Source: Inquilinus limosus (GTDB lineage Bacteria > Pseudomonadota > Alphaproteobacteria > DSM-16000 > Inquilinaceae). From it: a stretch of 64,000 nucleotides of DNA. This document shows positions 27,010-37,059 of this stretch, piece after piece. The position numbers and the translations under genes are program-made. The DNA is taken from the NCBI RefSeq assembly GCF_002195995.1, contig NZ_NHON01000006.1, forward strand, positions 1-64,000, read 5' to 3'. The stretch's first letter is position 1, and each line of letters starts with the position of its first letter. Under the pieces are notes generated by a model. The model worked only from the letters and a program-made list of their open reading frames with translations. It was not told where the DNA came from and searched no databases.

Positions 27010-29031
27010 ATGGACGCTGATCCCTATCTGTGGCTCGAGGACATCGAGGGCGAGACGGCCCTCGACTGGGTCCGGGCGCGCAACGCCGAGAGCAGCGGCC
27101 GCCTCGCCGAGACGACGGCGTTCGAGCGGATGCGCCGGCAGATGCTGGAGATCCTCGATTCCGAGGAGAAGCTGCCGCACATCGTCCGCCGCGGCGACCG
27201 CTGCTACAATTTCTGGCGCGACGCCGCCCATCCGCGCGGCCTGTGGCGGCGCACCACGCTCGCCTCCTTCCGCACCGCCGAGCCGGTGTGGGAGGTGCTG
27301 CTCGATCTCGACGCCCTGGCCGAGGCCGAAGGCGAGAACTGGGTCTGGCACGGCTCCGACGTGCTGGAGCCGGACTACAAGCGCGCCCTGATCGCCCTGT
27401 CGCGCGGCGGTGCCGACGCCCATGTGGTGCGCGAATTCGACCTGGAGAGCCGCAGCTTCGTGCCCGACGGCTTCGTCCTGCCCGAGGCCAAGAGCCGCTT
27501 CGGCTGGAAGGACGCCGATTCGATCTATATCGGCACCGATTTCGGCCCGGGGTCGCTGACCCGCTCCGGCTATCCGCGCATCGCCAAGCTGTGGCGGCGC
27601 GGCCAGCCCCTGGAGGCGGCGACGACCGTCTATGAGGGGCAGGAGGACGACCTCGCCGTCGACGCCGTCCATGACGACTTCCCCGGCTTCGAGCGGGATT
27701 TCGTCTCCCGCCGCATCGATTTCTACACCAGCGAGCTCTACCTGCTGGGGGACGACGGCAGCCTGACCCTGATCGACGTGCCACGCGACGCCGAGGCCGG
27801 CACCCACGGCCCCTGGCTCTTGGTGTCGCCGCGCACGGAGTGGACGGTGGGCGGCCGCACCTATGCCGGCGGCGCTCTGCTGGCCGCGCCCTTCGACGAT
27901 TGGGTGGCCGGCAAGCGCGAACCCGTCGCCCTGTTCGAACCGACCGAGACCACCGCGCTGTCGAGCTATTCCGGCACCCGCAACCACCTGGTGCTGCAGA
28001 TCCTCGACGACGTGAAGAGCCGGGTCGAGGTGCTGACGCCGGGCGAGGGCGGCTGGCGGCGCCAGGCGCTGGAAGGCCTGCCCGAGGCCGCGACCATCGC
28101 CTATGTCGGCACCGCCCCGCACCAGGATGACGACATCCTGGTGCTGGCCTCCGGCTTCCTCGAGCCGGACACGCTGTATCGCGGCACCGCCGGCCAGCCC
28201 GGCTTCGAGACGCTGAAGCAGGCGCCGGCCTTCTTCGACGCCTCGCCCTATGCGGTGGAGCAGCATTTCGTCGCCTCGGCCGACGGCACCCGCGTGCCGT
28301 ATTTCGTGGTGGCCCGAAAGGATGCTCCGCGCGACGGCTCCGCTCCGGTCCTGCTGACCGGCTATGGCGGCTTCGAGGTGCCGCTGCTGCCGCACTACAT
28401 CCCGGGCGAGGGGCGGCTGTGGCTCGACCGTGGCGGCGTCTACGCCGTGGCCAATATCCGCGGCGGCGGCGAATACGGGCCGCGCTGGCACCAGGCGGCG
28501 CTGCGCGAGAACCGGCCCCGCGCCTATGAGGATTTCGCCGCCGTGGCGCGCGACCTGGTGGCCCGCGGCATCACCTCCGTCCCGCATCTCGGCATCGAGG
28601 GCGGCAGCAATGGCGGCCTGCTGGTCGGCAACATGCTGACGACCTATCCGGAGCTGTTCGGCGCCATCGTCTGCGCCGTGCCGCTCTTGGACATGAAGCG
28701 CTACACCAAGCTGCTGGCCGGCGCCTCATGGGCCGCGGAGTACGGCGACCCGGACAAGCCGGAGGACTGGGCGTTCCTGCAGACCTTCTCGCCCTACCAG
28801 AACCTGCGGCAGGACGGGACGTACCCGCCGGTGCTGTTCCTGACCTCGACCCGTGACGACCGGGTCCATCCCGGCCATGCCCGCAAGATGGCGGCGCGGA
28901 TGATCGAAATGGGCAAGGACGTCCGCTACTACGAGAATATCGAGGGCGGCCACGGCGCCGCCGCCAACAACGCCCAGACCGCCTTCAACCAGGCGCTGAT
29001 CCATGCGTTCCTGTGGGACAAACTGACGTAG
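27010..29031 (+). CDS. Prolyl oligopeptidase family serine peptidase (S9A)
   Basis: A 673-residue S9 peptidase without a signal peptide, so likely cytoplasmic. The N-terminal part (DPYLWLEDIEGETALDWV...) and the following beta-rich region correspond to the seven-bladed propeller that filters substrates. The C-terminal alpha/beta-hydrolase domain has the nucleophile S533 in GIEGGSNGGLLVG, the Asp in TSTRDDRVHPGHA and His in IEGGHGAA. It should cleave short peptides, possibly after proline, but oligopeptidase B or other S9 specificity is not excluded. The ATG at 27010 gives the standard WLED start. Single gene. Confidence 0.92.
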   Translation: MDADPYLWLEDIEGETALDWVRARNAESSGRLAETTAFERMRRQMLEILDSEEKLPHIVRRGDRCYNFWRDAAHPRGLWRRTTLASFRTAEPVWEVLLDLDALAEAEGENWVWHGSDVLEPDYKRALIALSRGGADAHVVREFDLESRSFVPDGFVLPEAKSRFGWKDADSIYIGTDFGPGSLTRSGYPRIAKLWRRGQPLEAATTVYEGQEDDLAVDAVHDDFPGFERDFVSRRIDFYTSELYLLGDDGSLTLIDVPRDAEAGTHGPWLLVSPRTEWTVGGRTYAGGALLAAPFDDWVAGKREPVALFEPTETTALSSYSGTRNHLVLQILDDVKSRVEVLTPGEGGWRRQALEGLPEAATIAYVGTAPHQDDDILVLASGFLEPDTLYRGTAGQPGFETLKQAPAFFDASPYAVEQHFVASADGTRVPYFVVARKDAPRDGSAPVLLTGYGGFEVPLLPHYIPGEGRLWLDRGGVYAVANIRGGGEYGPRWHQAALRENRPRAYEDFAAVARDLVARGITSVPHLGIEGGSNGGLLVGNMLTTYPELFGAIVCAVPLLDMKRYTKLLAGASWAAEYGDPDKPEDWAFLQTFSPYQNLRQDGTYPPVLFLTSTRDDRVHPGHARKMAARMIEMGKDVRYYENIEGGHGAAANNAQTAFNQALIHAFLWDKLT

Positions 29032-29057
29032 ATCCCCCAGCGTCAACGAGGCCGCCG

Positions 29058-29444
29058 ATGCTCGCGATCGAGATCAAGGGAGTTCATTGGGACCCCGACC
29101 CGCCCGCAGCGACCGAAAGCTCCGTTCGCGCGACGGTAACCGTCGAGGTTGGGCTTCGCGACAAGGACGGCGCGGATATCTTTCACACCTATGTCTGCAC
29201 GCCCGCCTGGATCCAGGAGCGGGTGAACGCTGAGACGGTCTTCTGGCCGAGAGGTCACCTGATCGTCCAGCGCCTGGATCTGGAGCATGTGACAGCCGTG
29301 CTTCAGGCGCTTGCGGAGCAGTTTGCGGGATCGCGCGATTGGGATCAGTTCGGCGAGCGGCTTAACCGATATCTCTGCTGGGAGTTCAAGGACTACAACG
29401 ACTATCAAGGCGACGTCACCCCGCCGCGGCTCAAAACCCACTAG
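29058..29444 (+). CDS. Imm8-like immunity protein, orphan
   Basis: A 128-residue small protein resembling the immunity protein 8 (Imm8) family: an N-terminal LAIEIKGVHWDPDP strand, the diagnostic FHTYVCTPAWIQER block (family form ...VCTPkWL...) and a C-terminal helix with a WEFKDYNDYQG end. Imm8 proteins protect against toxins of polymorphic or contact-dependent systems. No toxin or secretion gene is adjacent: the neighbours are an S9 peptidase (26 bases upstream) and a small nucleotide-related gene. Start chosen at the ATG where homology-like sequence begins; the open frame above it overlaps the peptidase. The assignment is from memory of the family pattern. Confidence 0.6.
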   Translation: MLAIEIKGVHWDPDPPAATESSVRATVTVEVGLRDKDGADIFHTYVCTPAWIQERVNAETVFWPRGHLIVQRLDLEHVTAVLQALAEQFAGSRDWDQFGERLNRYLCWEFKDYNDYQGDVTPPRLKTH

Positions 29445-29555
29445 GCAAGAGACGGCAGCCCTTCATTCCTGAATGGCGGACCTTCAGCCCTGTCGGGCTG
29501 CCTCAGCCGTGCGACGCCCCGATCATGCTGCCGCACCACTATTTGCGGAGGCATC

Positions 29556-29924
29556 TTGGCAAATCCCCTCATGATCCTGGTCGCCGGGCCGTACCGCTCC
29601 GGCACCGGCGACGATCCCCGGCGGATCGCGGCCAATATGCGGGCCATGAACGAGGCCGCGCTGCGACTTTTCCGGGCCGGCCACCTGCCGATCACCGGCG
29701 AGGCCCTGGCCCTGCCGCTGGTCGAGACCGCCGGCTCCTCCGGCCTCGGCGATCCTGTCTTCGATGAGATCTTCCACCCAATCGGCGAGCGCGTGGCGCG
29801 GCGCTGCGACGCCTGCCTGCGCATCGGCGGCCCGTCGGTGGGGGCCGAGGCGATGGTGGCGATCTTCGAGGAGGCTGGGCGACCCGTGTACCGCAGCCTG
29901 GCCGAGGTGCCGGGATGCGCCTGA
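29556..29924 (+). CDS. Nucleoside 2-deoxyribosyltransferase-like / DUF4406-like protein
   Basis: A 122-residue Rossmann-like protein. ILVAGPYRSGTGDDPRRIAANM at the N-terminus is the phosphate-type loop of the deoxyribosyltransferase/DUF4406 group, and VARRCDACLRIGGPSVGAEAMV is the second half. A TTG at 29556 is the likely start because GGAGG is 4 bases before it; the first ATG (29571) is 19 bases from any Shine-Dalgarno. It overlaps the Nudix gene by 10 bases, so the pair is probably translated together and may act in nucleotide housekeeping. Exact reaction unknown. Confidence 0.65.
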   Translation: MANPLMILVAGPYRSGTGDDPRRIAANMRAMNEAALRLFRAGHLPITGEALALPLVETAGSSGLGDPVFDEIFHPIGERVARRCDACLRIGGPSVGAEAMVAIFEEAGRPVYRSLAEVPGCA

Positions 29925-30502
29925 TGCAGGACCGGATCCGGATCAAGTCGGTCGAGACCCTGTCCGACGACTGGTACGTGCTGAAGAAGACCACCTTCGA
30001 CTACCGGCGCCAGGACGGCAGCTGGCAGACGGTCAGCCGCGAGACCTATGACCGCGGCAACGGCGCCGCGATCCTGCTGTACGACCCGGCGCGCGGCCGG
30101 GTGCTGCTCACCCGGCAATTCCGCTTCCCGGCCTATGTCAACGGCCACCCCGAGCCGCTGATCGAGGCCTGCGCCGGCCTGCTCGACGACCGCGACCCGG
30201 AGACCGCGATCCGCCAGGAGGCGGCGGAGGAGACAGGCTATCGCGTGGCGGCGCCGCGCCGGGTGTTCGAGGCCTTCATGAGCCCGGGGTCGGTGACCGA
30301 GCGACTGGTCTTCTTCGTCGCAGAATACAGCCCGGCCGACCGCGCCTCGGATGGCGGTGGGATCCAGGCCGAGGGCGAGGACATCGAGATCCTGGAGCCG
30401 ACCCTGGCCGAGGCGCTGGCCATGGTCGAACGCGGCGAGATCATGGACGGCAAGACCATTCTCCTGCTGCAATACACCCAGCTTCACCGATTGCTGGGCT
30501 GA
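29915..30502 (+). CDS. nudK: Nudix hydrolase, GDP-mannose pyrophosphatase-like (NudK type)
   Basis: A 195-residue Nudix enzyme. The Nudix box runs from about residue 87 (GLLDDRDPETAIRQEAAEET, then GY), containing the REAAEE-type metal-binding core in the form RQEAAEE. FRFPAYVNGHPEPLIEACAG before it and MSPGSVTERLVFFVAEY after it match ADP-ribose/GDP-mannose pyrophosphatases, and the NudK subgroup in particular. It would hydrolyse a sugar nucleotide to NMP and sugar phosphate. ATG 29915 follows GAGGTG; a second ATG at 29924 is possible. Confidence 0.85.
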   Translation: MRLMQDRIRIKSVETLSDDWYVLKKTTFDYRRQDGSWQTVSRETYDRGNGAAILLYDPARGRVLLTRQFRFPAYVNGHPEPLIEACAGLLDDRDPETAIRQEAAEETGYRVAAPRRVFEAFMSPGSVTERLVFFVAEYSPADRASDGGGIQAEGEDIEILEPTLAEALAMVERGEIMDGKTILLLQYTQLHRLLG

Positions 30503-30565
30503 GCGTGACCACGGGCGCCGCCATCTCTTCTCTCGTCGGGCAGACCTTTTCAGAGTTCTCAACAC

Positions 30566-30651
30566 CGTCATTGCGAGCGCAGCGAAGCAATCCAGGGGCC
30601 AGTGCGAACCGGCCCCTGGATCGCCACGTCGCTTCGCTCCTCGCGATGACG
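30566..30651. repeat. Palindromic intergenic repeat (CGTCATTGCGAG family, copy 2)
   Basis: An 86-bp inverted repeat, opening CGTCATTGCGAGCGCAGCG and ending CTCCTCGCGATGACG. The left arm GAAGCAATCCAGGGGCC is the same as in the copy at 26836; the right arm has diverged (CCCTGGATCGCCACGTCGC). It lies between the Nudix and LysR genes. Confidence 0.85.
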
Positions 30652-30693
30652 ACTCTATGATCGGTTCAGCGAGGCTGCAGCGAAGAACCGAGC

Positions 30694-31605
30694 GTGACCA
30701 CGGGCGAGCCGAACTGGGACGACATCCGCATCTTCCTCGCCGTCGCCCGAACCGGCAGCCTGACCGAGGCCGCGCGGCGGCTGGGGCTGAGCCAGCCCAC
30801 CATCGGCCGCCACCTGCGGTCGCTGGAGGGCCTCGCCGGCGCCCGGCTGTTCGACCGCTTGCCGAACCGGCTGGAGCTGACCGCCCGCGGCCGGACGCTG
30901 CTGCAGGCCGCCGGCGGCATGGAGGAGGGGGCGGGCGCCCTGCTGCGGGAGCTGCAGCAGAGCGTCGACGCCGAAGCGGAGCCGGTACGGGTCTCCGCCA
31001 CCAGCTCGGTCGCGCTGTTCCTGACCGCCCATCTGCAGGTGCTTCTCGCTGAAAGCGGCCAGGCGATCGCGATCGGCAACTCACGGGCGCGAGCCAATCT
31101 CGCCTGGCGCGAGGCCGACATCGCGCTGCGCATGCGCCGGGTGCCGGAGGAGGGGGATCTCGCCGCCCGCCGGGTCGGCCGCATCGGCTTCGCCCTCTAC
31201 GCCGCCCGGGCCTATCTGGAGCCGCGCGGCCTTGGCGGTGACTCCAGCCTGGCCGGCCTGGACTTCATCGGCCTGCCGGAGCCGGAGCGGACGCCGTCGC
31301 AATCCGCCTGGTTCGACGCTGTGGCCGCCCAGGGCACGCTGCGCTGCCGGCTGGGCGAGGTCTATCTGCGCCACCGGGCGGCGGCCGACGGGCTCGGCGT
31401 GGCGCTGCTGCCCTGCTTCCTGGGCGATGCCGACGACAGGCTGCTGCGCCTCGGCGGCCCGGTGCCGGAGCTGGCCGAAGACGTCTATCTGATGCTGCAT
31501 GGCGAGCTGCGCCGCGACGACGCCGTCCGCGCCGTCACCGAGGCGTTGGCCGCCTTGTTCCACCGCCAGCGCCGCGCGCTCGAAGGCACGCGGCGCGTCG
31601 TCTGA
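30694..31605 (+). CDS. LysR-family transcriptional regulator
   Basis: A 303-residue LysR regulator. The winged helix-turn-helix is at about 8-66 (WDDIRIFLAVARTGSLTEAA, then RRLGLSQPTIGRHLRSLEG), followed by the periplasmic-binding-like effector domain. The start is GTG 30694. It is convergent with the CoxL-like gene, its stop only 6 bases from that gene's stop, so it is not a divergent regulator of it. Target and ligand unknown. Confidence 0.9.
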   Translation: MTTGEPNWDDIRIFLAVARTGSLTEAARRLGLSQPTIGRHLRSLEGLAGARLFDRLPNRLELTARGRTLLQAAGGMEEGAGALLRELQQSVDAEAEPVRVSATSSVALFLTAHLQVLLAESGQAIAIGNSRARANLAWREADIALRMRRVPEEGDLAARRVGRIGFALYAARAYLEPRGLGGDSSLAGLDFIGLPEPERTPSQSAWFDAVAAQGTLRCRLGEVYLRHRAAADGLGVALLPCFLGDADDRLLRLGGPVPELAEDVYLMLHGELRRDDAVRAVTEALAALFHRQRRALEGTRRVV

Positions 31606-31611
31606 CTCGGA

Positions 31612-33942
31612 CTACTCCGCCGCCTGCCGGTCCTGCCGGCTGTGGATGATCTGCCACAGCCTCGGCGGCGTCGCCGGCATGTCGACATGCTCGACGCCGA
31701 GCGGCGACAGGGCGTCGACGATGGCGTTGATGATCGCCGGCGGCGCGCCGATGGCCCCGGCCTCGCCGGCACCTTTCACCCCCAGCGGGTTGGTGGTGCA
31801 GGGGATCTCGTTGTACTTGAAATTGACCAGCGGCAGGTCGATCGCCCGCGGCATGGCGTAGTCCATGAAGGAGCCGGACAGCAGCTGGCCGCTCTCCGGG
31901 TCGAACACCGCATGCTCCAGCAGCGCCTGGCCGAGGCCCTGGGCGATGCCGCCATGCACCTGGCCAGCCACCATCAGCGGGTTCAGCACCCGGCCGAAAT
32001 CGTCGACCACGGTGTAGCGCAGGATCTCGACCTCGCCGGTGTCGCCGTCGACCTCCAGCTCGACCACATGGGCGCCGTTCGGGAAGGTGGCCGAGGGCGG
32101 GGTGAAGCTGCCGCGCTCCTCGAACACGATCTCGCTGTCGCTGGCCGCGTCGGTCTGCGCCGCGATCTCGGCCAGGGTCAGCGCCCGGTCGGTGCCGACC
32201 ACGGTGAAGCGGCCGTCGGCGAAGGCGATGTCGACCGCCGCCGTCTCCATCAGATCCGCCGCCCGCAGCTTGGCCTTGTCCTGGATCTTCAGCGACCCGT
32301 CGCGGATCGCGGCGCCGCCGACCGGGACGGAGCGCGAGCCGCCGGTGCCGTTGCCGGTGCGCACGAGGTCGGTGTCGCCCTGGACCAGAGTGACCTGGTC
32401 GGGCTCGACCCCGAGATGCTCGGCGATGATCTGCTTGTAGGCGGTCTCGTGGCCCTGGCCGTTGGTCTGGGTGCCGACATAGATCGTCACCTTGCCGTCG
32501 CGGCTGACCCGGACATCGGCGGCCTCATCCTCGCCGCCGGCGCAGGCCTCGACATAGGTGGCGATGCCGAGCCCGCGATACTTGCCCGACCGGCCCGACT
32601 CGCGGCGGCGCGCCTCGAAGCCGGCGACATCGGCGATCTGCGCCGCCTCCTCGAGGTTGCGGGTGAACTCACCGCTGTCATAGGTCACGCCGGTGACCGT
32701 GTCGTAGGGCATGGCCGAGGGGGGGATGTAGTTGCGCCGCCGCAGCTCGACCGGGTCGATGCCCAGCACGCGCGACGCGTGGTCGACGATGCGCTCGACA
32801 TTGTACGCCGCCTCCGGCCGCCCGGCGCCGCGATAGGCGTCGACCGGCTGGGTGTTGGTGAACACGCCGCGCACCCGCTCATACACGCCCTGCAGCGTGT
32901 ACAGCCCGTTCAGCATCTGGGCGCCGCCGGCCATGGTCGGGATGAAGGGCGCGAAGTTCGACAGATAGGCGCCCATATTGGCGATCAGATCGACCCGCAG
33001 CGCCAGGAAGCGGGCGTCCTTGTCGACCGCCAGCTCGACCGTGGTGACGTTGTCGCGGCCATGGTCGTCGCTGATGAAGGCCTCGGTCCGCTCCGACGTC
33101 CATTTCACCGGCCGGCCGAACTTGCGGGCGGCGTAGAGGGTCGCCGGATATTCCGGATACATGAACAGCTTCATGCCGAAGCCGCCGCCGACATCGGTGC
33201 TGCGCACCAGGAACCGCTCCGGTGGCAGCTTGAAGATGTCGTTCGCCAGCATGTCGCGCAGCATGTGCACGCCCTGGCAGGAGACGTAGAGCACGAAGCG
33301 GCCTTCCGTCGCATCCCAATCGGCGTGGCAGCAGCGCGGCTCCATCGGCGAGGCGACCACCCGGTTGTTGACCAGGTCGACCTTCACGATCCGGTCGGCC
33401 CGGGCGAACAGCGCCTCGACCTTGTCCTTCTCGCCGAACTCCCAGTCGAAGCAGACATTGCCCGGGGCGGCATCCCAGATCGCCGGGCCGGCCATGGTGC
33501 CGGTCAGGTCGGTCGCCGAAGGCAGCGAATCATAGTCGACCTCGATCGCCTCGGCGGCGTCCTTGGCCTGTTCCATGGTCTCGGCCACCACCAGCGCCAC
33601 CGCCTCGCCGACATGGCGCACCCGGCCGCGCGCCAGGATCGGCCGCGGCGGCAGCACCTGGTCGGAGCCGTCGCGGTTCTTCACCGGTGCGTAGCATTTC
33701 AGGTCGGCGATCCCGTCGGCATCGAGATCGGCGATGGTGACGATGCCGATCACGCCGGGCATCGCCGCGGCCGCGCTGGTGTCGATGCCGCGGATCTCGG
33801 CATGGGCGAAGGGCGAGCGCAGGAACCAGGCCTGCGCCTGGTTCGGCGCGGAGACATCGTCGGTGTACCGGCCGCTGCCCTTCAGCAGTCGCGGGTCCTC
33901 GCTGCGGCGCATAGGCTGGCCGATGCCGAACTTCGTCGCCAC
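31612..33942 (-). CDS. Molybdenum hydroxylase large subunit, form II CoxL-like
   Basis: A 776-residue xanthine dehydrogenase/CO dehydrogenase family large subunit. The N-terminus (GIGQPMRRSEDPRLLKGSGRYTDD) is typical of CoxL-like proteins. The active-site loop near residue 370 reads AYRGAGR, the form II signature; true CO dehydrogenase (form I) has AYXCSFR with a Cys. The late VKGAGEAGAIGAPPA segment carries the catalytic Glu of the family. It binds molybdopterin cytosine dinucleotide. Start is GTG 33942 after GGGAGGAGC. No small (2Fe-2S) or medium (FAD) subunit gene is adjacent, which is unusual; partners may be elsewhere. Substrate probably an aldehyde, N-heterocycle or similar. Confidence 0.9.
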   Translation of the reverse strand: MATKFGIGQPMRRSEDPRLLKGSGRYTDDVSAPNQAQAWFLRSPFAHAEIRGIDTSAAAAMPGVIGIVTIADLDADGIADLKCYAPVKNRDGSDQVLPPRPILARGRVRHVGEAVALVVAETMEQAKDAAEAIEVDYDSLPSATDLTGTMAGPAIWDAAPGNVCFDWEFGEKDKVEALFARADRIVKVDLVNNRVVASPMEPRCCHADWDATEGRFVLYVSCQGVHMLRDMLANDIFKLPPERFLVRSTDVGGGFGMKLFMYPEYPATLYAARKFGRPVKWTSERTEAFISDDHGRDNVTTVELAVDKDARFLALRVDLIANMGAYLSNFAPFIPTMAGGAQMLNGLYTLQGVYERVRGVFTNTQPVDAYRGAGRPEAAYNVERIVDHASRVLGIDPVELRRRNYIPPSAMPYDTVTGVTYDSGEFTRNLEEAAQIADVAGFEARRRESGRSGKYRGLGIATYVEACAGGEDEAADVRVSRDGKVTIYVGTQTNGQGHETAYKQIIAEHLGVEPDQVTLVQGDTDLVRTGNGTGGSRSVPVGGAAIRDGSLKIQDKAKLRAADLMETAAVDIAFADGRFTVVGTDRALTLAEIAAQTDAASDSEIVFEERGSFTPPSATFPNGAHVVELEVDGDTGEVEILRYTVVDDFGRVLNPLMVAGQVHGGIAQGLGQALLEHAVFDPESGQLLSGSFMDYAMPRAIDLPLVNFKYNEIPCTTNPLGVKGAGEAGAIGAPPAIINAIVDALSPLGVEHVDMPATPPRLWQIIHSRQDRQAAE

Positions 33943-34010
33943 GATCTGCTCCTCCCGGGCTTTGAATCAGGTTAGGATCGGACGTGGCGCCACGGGCGTC
34001 AATGCCATGT

Positions 34011-34049
34011 CGGACAATATCCGCGCCGGGATGCGGCCTGTATTGTCCG
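34011..34049 (+). ncRNA. Structured leader or small RNA region upstream of secG
   Basis: CGGACAATA (34011-34019) and TATTGTCCG (34041-34049) form a perfect 9-bp stem, with a nested CCGC/GCGG helix inside. A terminator-like hairpin follows at 34105-34139. Together they occupy the 211-bp gap between the CoxL-like gene and secG, and a 12-bp palindrome CGTGGCGCCACG lies upstream at 33983. This could be a small RNA ending at the terminator, or an attenuator leader of secG. No known RNA family recognised. Confidence 0.4.
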
Positions 34050-34104
34050 CCGGTGCAGCGAGGGGCTGGTATTGGGGGCTGGTCTTCGCTACATAAGCGC
34101 CATC

Positions 34105-34139
34105 GCCGGCTGCCGGGCGCAGCCGGCCGTTTTTGTTTG
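34105..34139 (+). terminator. Rho-independent terminator-like hairpin 15 bases before secG
   Basis: GCCGGCTG and CAGCCGGC form an 8-bp stem with a 7-base loop, followed by CGTTTTTGTTT. It has all features of an intrinsic terminator but sits immediately upstream of the secG start, so it would end an upstream transcript or attenuate secG. Confidence 0.7.
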
Positions 34140-34153
34140 TCGACAGGTGTCCA

Positions 34154-34480
34154 GTGCAGCAGGTCTTGCTCGTCATCCACGTCCTGATCGCCATCGGCCT
34201 GATCGGAGTGATCCTGATCCAGCGCAGCGAGGGCGGCGGCCTTGGCATCGGCGGCGGTGGCGGCGGCGGGCTGGTCTCGATCCGCGGCCAGGCGAACCTG
34301 TTGACCCGAATCACCGCGGTCCTGGCCGGGGCCTTCATGGTCACCAGCATCGTCCTGGCGATCATGGCCGGCGCCCATCGCAGCGGCTCCGCGATCGTCA
34401 ACGAGGTGACGCCGCCGCCGGCGCAGGGCGCGCCGGCCAGCACCGCTCCGTCCGGGCCGAGCGTTCCCACGACGGAATAA
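34154..34480 (+). CDS. secG: Preprotein translocase subunit SecG
   Basis: A 108-residue inner-membrane protein of the SecYEG channel. The first helix VLLVIHVLIAIGLIGVILIQ, the cytoplasmic RSEGGGLGIGGG loop and the second helix ITAVLAGAFMVTSIVLAIMA are the classical SecG pattern. A Pro/Ala/Ser-rich tail of about 30 residues follows, as in many alphaproteobacteria. Start taken as GTG 34154 after AGGTG; an upstream in-frame TTG at 34133 lies in the terminator-like T-tract. Followed by a terminator and pyrG. tpiA, often its upstream neighbour, is absent. Confidence 0.93.
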   Translation: MQQVLLVIHVLIAIGLIGVILIQRSEGGGLGIGGGGGGGLVSIRGQANLLTRITAVLAGAFMVTSIVLAIMAGAHRSGSAIVNEVTPPPAQGAPASTAPSGPSVPTTE

Positions 34481-34505
34481 CCTGTCGGCATGACTGTCAT
34501 GTCGG

Positions 34506-34540
34506 GGCGGCCCCGGTCTGGGGCCGCCTCGTTGTTTTTG
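34506..34540 (+). terminator. Rho-independent terminator after secG
   Basis: GGCGGCCCC and GGGGCCGCC form a perfect 9-bp stem with a GGTCT loop, followed by TCGTTGTTTTT. It begins 26 bases after the secG stop and ends 32 bases before the pyrG start, separating the two transcripts. Confidence 0.85.
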
Positions 34541-34571
34541 GCTGGACGAATCTGGGGTAGGGTTGAATTCC

Positions 34572-36200
<1,629 letters not shown>

Positions 36201-36204
36201 GGAC

Positions 36205-37053
36205 ATGACCATGACCGCAGCCCGCCCCGTCACTGTCGGCCCTGTCACCTTCGGCAACGACCGGCCGTTGACCATCATCGCCGGCCCGTGCCAGCTGGAG
36301 AGCCGCGAGCACGCGCTGGAGATGAGCCAGGCGCTGGTCGAGATCACCGGCCGGCTGGGCCTCGGCCTCGTCTACAAGACCTCCTTCGACAAGGCGAACC
36401 GCACCTCCGCCGCAGCCCAGCGCGGCCTGGGGATGGAGAAGAGCCTGCCGATCATGGCCGAAATCCGGGAAAAGTTCGGCTGCCCGGTGCTGACCGACAT
36501 CCACGACGCGGCGCAATGCGCGCCGGTGGCGGAGGCGGTGGACATCCTGCAGATCCCGGCCTTCCTGTGCCGCCAGACCGACCTGTTGCTGGCCGCCGGC
36601 GCCACCGGCCGGGCGATCAACGTCAAGAAGGGCCAGTTCCTGGCGCCCTGGGACATGAAGAACGTCGCCGCCAAGATCGCCTCGACCGGCAACGACAAGG
36701 TGCTGCTGACCGAGCGCGGCGTCAGCTTCGGCTACAACACCCTGGTCAGCGACATGCGCTCGCTGCCGATCCTGGCGCAGACGGGATATCCGGTGGTGTT
36801 CGACGCCACCCATTCGGTGCAGCAGCCGGGCGGGCAGGGCACCAGCTCGGGCGGCCAGCGCGAATTCGTGCCGGTGCTGGCCCGGGCCGCGGTCTCGATC
36901 GGCGTCGCCGCCGTGTTCATCGAGACCCATCAGGACCCGGACCACGCCCCGAGCGACGGCCCGAACATGGTGCCGATCAGCAAGCTCGAGGCGCTGCTGA
37001 CCACCCTGGTCGCGCTCGACCGCATCGCCAAGGCCGACCCGGTCCGGATCTGA
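36205..37053 (+). CDS. kdsA: 3-deoxy-8-phosphooctulonate synthase (KDO-8-phosphate synthase)
   Basis: A 282-residue TIM-barrel enzyme that condenses PEP with arabinose-5-phosphate to make KDO-8-phosphate for lipopolysaccharide. Family blocks: [45 protein letters not shown], and the active-site [14 protein letters not shown]. The presence of the gene implies a KDO-containing LPS. Operon with pyrG, 4-base gap; in many relatives eno follows directly, whereas here four genes lie between. Confidence 0.97.
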   Translation: MTMTAARPVTVGPVTFGNDRPLTIIAGPCQLESREHALEMSQALVEITGRLGLGLVYKTSFDKANRTSAAAQRGLGMEKSLPIMAEIREKFGCPVLTDIHDAAQCAPVAEAVDILQIPAFLCRQTDLLLAAGATGRAINVKKGQFLAPWDMKNVAAKIASTGNDKVLLTERGVSFGYNTLVSDMRSLPILAQTGYPVVFDATHSVQQPGGQGTSSGGQREFVPVLARAAVSIGVAAVFIETHQDPDHAPSDGPNMVPISKLEALLTTLVALDRIAKADPVRI

Positions 37054-37059
37054 CAGGGG

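Noticed and set aside
31642-33975. 777-codon open frame on the plus strand across the CoxL-like gene
   Set aside because: Antisense shadow; the minus strand carries the complete molybdenum hydroxylase large subunit.
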